A DNA stretch of 43,792 nucleotides, from assembly GCA_021780625.1 (NCBI GenBank), contig JAJXYI010000569.1, positions 1 to 43,792 of the forward strand. The letters run 5' to 3'. Positions within the stretch are counted from its first letter, which is position 1; each line of letters begins with the position of its first letter. Shown piece after piece: positions 40,891 to 43,792 of the stretch. Made by a program: the position numbers and the translations under genes. The notes beneath the pieces were generated by a model, which did not search any database, was not told where the DNA came from, and saw nothing but the letters and a program-made list of their open reading frames with translations. The stretch is from a bacterium (GTDB lineage Bacteria > Verrucomicrobiota > Verrucomicrobiae > Opitutales > Opitutaceae).

Positions 40891-41409
40891 ATGAATTTTC
40901 GCTGGACCTTACGACGGCTCAACCGCTGGGGCATTTCCCGAAGGAAGCTCCGAGGTGGCCGCCTGCATGGTCTGCTGGGAGACCGGTTCCTCGAACGCGA
41001 CCTGTGGGTCCCCTCGAGGGAGAGCCTCGCGCGCGCCTGGCTGGTGGGCATGATCGTAACCGCAGTCCCCTTCCTTCCGCTTCAATCCATCATCGCCTGC
41101 ACGATCGGCTTCCTCGTCGGCGCCAATCTCCCCGTCTGTTTCGTGCTCCAGTACCTTTCCAACCCCGCGACCGCCGTGATCCAGGTGCCCGCCTGCGTGT
41201 TCGTCGGACGGCTGCTGATGGGCGATCACCCCGGTGCCATCTTCGCACAGCTCCACCGGGACCCCATGGCCGTGCTCTCCGGAGGCAATATTCTGGCGCT
41301 TTACCTCGGAGCCATCGTGATCGGGCCCGTGCTCGGCGTCCTGGGGTACTTCCTCACACACCTCATCTGGCGGGAGCGCCCGCGCCCGCCCGCGGCGCCT
41401 CAGGCGTAA
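40891..41409 (+). CDS. DUF2062 membrane protein
   Basis: The 172-residue product has a basic N-terminus and about three membrane segments (ARAWLVGMIVTAVPFLPLQS, then IIACTIGFLVGANLPVCFVL, and a last one ending GVLGYFLTHLIW). The spacing and the P-x-N-P-x-T stretch (YLSNPATAVIQVPA) fit DUF2062, whose function is unknown. ATG 40891 fits the hydrophobic layout. Its 3' end overlaps the convergent oxidoreductase gene by ten bases. Confidence 0.85.
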   Translation: MNFRWTLRRLNRWGISRRKLRGGRLHGLLGDRFLERDLWVPSRESLARAWLVGMIVTAVPFLPLQSIIACTIGFLVGANLPVCFVLQYLSNPATAVIQVPACVFVGRLLMGDHPGAIFAQLHRDPMAVLSGGNILALYLGAIVIGPVLGVLGYFLTHLIWRERPRPPAAPQA

Positions 41410-42041
41410 CGGTCCTCCGTCCAGGGATCGGCGGTGTTCGAATACCCGCGCACTTCCCAAAATCCCAGCCGGTCGTGCGCGAGAAATTCGATGCCGTTGA
41501 CGAATTTTGCGCCCTTCCACGCATAGAGTTTCGGGATGATCACACGCGCCGGCGCGCCATGCTCCGCGGTGAGCGGCAATCCGTTGAAATGCGTCGCCAC
41601 CAACACGTCGTCATCCAGGCATCTTTCCAGCGGCACGTTCGTCGAATACCCGTCCGCCCCCGTAAAATACACGAATCGCGCCTCGGGCTTCGGTTTCACC
41701 CGCTCATAGAGCGTCGTGAACGCCACGCCACCCCACCGGCAGTCGTACCTGCTCCAGGTCGTCACGCAGTGAAAGTCGCTCACGTCCTCCACCTGCGGCA
41801 GCGCCCCAAATGCCGCCCAGTCGAGCACCTCCGGAGCCTCCACCAGGCCGCTGAGCGCCAGCGTCCAGGCCCGCGGCGACGCATCGGGCCTGACGCCCAG
41901 ATCGAGCACCGGAAATCCTTCGGTCAGCGTTTGTCCAGGGGGCAGCCTCTGCGCCGAACGCTCCTCGCTCGCACGCACGCCCGCGGCCTTCTGCTTCTCC
42001 GCCCACCGCTGCTTCGCCGCTATGTATCGCTCCTTGGACAT
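41400..42041 (-). CDS. Molybdopterin-dependent oxidoreductase, sulfite oxidase/YedY fold
   Basis: The 213-residue product has the molybdenum-cofactor fold of the sulfite oxidase family. The metal-ligand cysteine is Cys92 in SDFHCVTTWSRYD, followed by WGGVAFTTLYERV, YFTGADGYSTNVPLERCLDD and the late PARVIIPKLYAWKGAKFVNG. YedY/MsrP relatives are normally exported by the Tat system, but no signal peptide is seen here: the protein starts MSKERYIAAKQRW, so a cytoplasmic location is likely. No membrane partner of the MsrQ type is next to it. Substrate unknown. ATG 42041 is chosen; longer frames overlap the putA promoter region. Confidence 0.88.
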   Translation of the reverse strand: MSKERYIAAKQRWAEKQKAAGVRASEERSAQRLPPGQTLTEGFPVLDLGVRPDASPRAWTLALSGLVEAPEVLDWAAFGALPQVEDVSDFHCVTTWSRYDCRWGGVAFTTLYERVKPKPEARFVYFTGADGYSTNVPLERCLDDDVLVATHFNGLPLTAEHGAPARVIIPKLYAWKGAKFVNGIEFLAHDRLGFWEVRGYSNTADPWTEDRYA

Positions 42042-42161
42042 GGCATCAGGTCTGCCCGCGCCGGCCTTCCCCGTCCAGCCACCATATTCACCCGCGCGAC
42101 GGCCCGCCCCCGCTCTCCGCTTCTGGATGGAAATGGGCGCGCCAGACGGTACGCTCACACC

Positions 42162-43792
42162 ATGAATAATCTGCCCACCGTACGCACGGAGGCCGGTTTC
42201 CTCCCCTTCGACGAGGCGCTCGAGCGCGTGGTCGCTGCCCAGGGACAGGAGCTCTTCGCCCTGATGGCGAAACACCCGGCACCCGGCATCTTCTCAAGCA
42301 AGGGCGTCTATGCACGCCTCATGGAATGGTCCCTGCGGGACCCGGCCTTCAAGGCCAGGCTCTTCCGCTTCGTCGACGTCCTGCCCTCGCTCGACTCCCC
42401 CTCAGAGGTGGTCCGCCACCTGCGCGAATACCTCGGCGAAGACGCCGCCACCCTCAACCCAGCCCTGCGCATGGGGCTCGGAGCCGCCTCGCTCGCACCA
42501 GGCCTCGTGGCCGGCCCGATCAAATCGCAGGTCGTTGCCATGGCCCGCCAGTTCGTGGCCGGAGAGACCCCCGACGATCTCCTGAAGCGGTTTCACCAGA
42601 ACACCCAGGCCGGTATCGCGACCACCGTCGACCTGCTCGGGGAAACCGTCGTGTCCGAGGCCGAGGCCGACCAGTTTCTCCAGCGCAATCTCGGCATCTT
42701 CTCGGCCTTCGACGAGGCGCTTCGCCACCACCCCAAACCCGGAGCGAGCGATCTCGGCCCCGGCGACAGCCCCCTGCCCAGGCTCAATCTCTCCGTGAAG
42801 ATCTCCGCACTCAGCCCCGACGTGCAGCCCGCCGACCCCGAAGGCTCGATCGCCGCGCTCAAGGGCCGCCTCCGCCCCATCCTCCGCCACGCCGCCGCAT
42901 CGGGCGCCTTCGTCAATTTCGACATGGAGAGTCATAAGCTCAAGGACCTCACGCTGGCCCTGTTTCGCTCCATCCTCGAGGAGGACGAATTTCACCACGC
43001 CCCTTCCGTCGGCATCGCGCTGCAGGCCTATCTGCGCGACTGCGAGAAGGACCTGCGCGAACTCATCGCCTGGGCGCGCACACGCAACCGCCGCATCGGC
43101 GTGCGTCTGGTCAAGGGCGCCTATTGGGACAGCGAGACGATCCTCGCCGGCCAGCGCGGCTGGCCCGTGCCCGTCTGGTCGCAAAAGGCCGAGACCGACG
43201 CCAACTACGAGCTGCTCACGCTCCGGCTGCTCGAGAACGTCGACCTCGTGGCCCCCGCCTTCGCCTCCCACAACGTGCGTTCCTGCGCCCATGCGATCGC
43301 CCGCGCCCGCGCCCTGGGCGTCGATCCACGCGCCTTCGAGTTCCAGGCGCTCTACGGCATGGCCGACGACCTCAAGTGGGCCCTGCGCCAGCTCGGGTAT
43401 CGCGTCCGCGAATACTGCGCCGTCGGCGACCTGCTCCCCGGCATGGCCTACCTCGTCCGCCGCCTGCTCGAGAACACCAGCAACGAGGGCTTCCTGCGCC
43501 AAAGCCAGCTCGGCGAGGCCTCGCGCGACCAGCTCCTGCGCAACCCCGCCTCCCTGCTCCGCGACACCTCCGCACCGCACGCCCGGCAGCCCCGGTCCTT
43601 CTCCAACGCTCCGGCCGCCGATTTCTCCCGCGAGGACTCGCGACGCCGTTATGCCGAGGGCCTCGCCACGGTATCCAGAATCCTTGGACGCGACTGGCCC
43701 CTCGTCATCGGCGCGCGCCGCGTGCGGCGCACCGGGGAGCTCGCCTCCCTCAACCCCGCGCGGCCCTCGCAGCTGATCGGACGCGCCGTGCG
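42162..43792 (+). CDS. putA: Bifunctional proline dehydrogenase / P5C dehydrogenase PutA, 3' end outside the window
   Basis: PutA oxidises proline to pyrroline-5-carboxylate and on to glutamate. The visible 543 codons cover the N-terminal helical arm and the proline dehydrogenase barrel: LNLSVKISALSPD, NFDMESHKLKDLTL, RIGVRLVKGAYWDSE, then FEFQALYGMADDLKW and REYCAVGDLLPGMAYLVRRL followed by LENTSNEGFL, the flavin-site signature. From about residue 475 the aldehyde dehydrogenase part begins (SFSNAPAADFSREDSRRRYA) and continues past the end. No DNA-binding ribbon-helix-helix is present at the N-terminus, so it is not an autorepressor of the E. coli type. Confidence 0.94.
   Translation, partial: MNNLPTVRTEAGFLPFDEALERVVAAQGQELFALMAKHPAPGIFSSKGVYARLMEWSLRDPAFKARLFRFVDVLPSLDSPSEVVRHLREYLGEDAATLNPALRMGLGAASLAPGLVAGPIKSQVVAMARQFVAGETPDDLLKRFHQNTQAGIATTVDLLGETVVSEAEADQFLQRNLGIFSAFDEALRHHPKPGASDLGPGDSPLPRLNLSVKISALSPDVQPADPEGSIAALKGRLRPILRHAAASGAFVNFDMESHKLKDLTLALFRSILEEDEFHHAPSVGIALQAYLRDCEKDLRELIAWARTRNRRIGVRLVKGAYWDSETILAGQRGWPVPVWSQKAETDANYELLTLRLLENVDLVAPAFASHNVRSCAHAIARARALGVDPRAFEFQALYGMADDLKWALRQLGYRVREYCAVGDLLPGMAYLVRRLLENTSNEGFLRQSQLGEASRDQLLRNPASLLRDTSAPHARQPRSFSNAPAADFSREDSRRRYAEGLATVSRILGRDWPLVIGARRVRRTGELASLNPARPSQLIGRAV

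Overview
The window looks like a chromosome segment of a GC-rich Verrucomicrobiota bacterium, most plausibly of the Opitutaceae type. This is inferred from gene content and style: a bacterial SWIB protein, paired Hsp20 genes, PAS-rich hybrid kinases, a DUF3016 protein, and an integrase beginning MASLRKFPGSPFW. No 16S rRNA gene is present, so the assignment is not proven.

Region 1 (about 324-11318) is an 11-kb integrated element. It is bounded by a 22-bp direct repeat; the right copy is the T-arm of an intact tRNA-Val(CAC) on the minus strand. Left to right it carries a palindromic operator candidate, a tyrosine integrase, two small helix-turn-helix proteins separated by YGAANN hexamer repeat clusters, a phage tape-measure protein, a third helix-turn-helix protein paralogous to the first, a probable HUH-type rolling-circle Rep, a stand-alone intein-like (Hint) protein without catalytic residues, small and large terminase subunits, a SHOCT lipoprotein, a zinc-ribbon membrane protein, a HicB antitoxin remnant and one unknown small frame. 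Portal, capsid, protease, connector, tail-tube, baseplate and lysis genes are not seen. The element is therefore either a strongly reduced prophage or a phage satellite that replicates with its own Rep, packages with its own terminase and supplies a tape measure to a helper's tail. It is the best candidate here for an undescribed system.

Region 2 (11289-25988) is mostly housekeeping. A minus-strand run (DUF3016 protein, Hsp15-like S4 protein, membrane protein, endonuclease III) is followed by a plus-strand cluster malQ - penicillin-acylase family - upp, then an HDOD protein. A minus-strand pyrH-frr-proB cluster follows, then two Hsp20 genes with a clear terminator, an MscS channel, an EamA transporter and a SWIB protein with a strong terminator.

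Region 3 (26137-37587) is all on the minus strand. It holds a translationally coupled pair of ABC exporter half-transporters with one degenerate ATP site, a secreted protein of unknown function, and two large PAS hybrid histidine kinases flanking a second EamA transporter.

Region 4 (37694-43792) holds a secreted heparinase II/III-like protein, a tandem ACT-domain protein, purE, a DUF2062 membrane protein, a small molybdopterin oxidoreductase without an export signal, and the proline dehydrogenase part of putA, which is cut by the window end.
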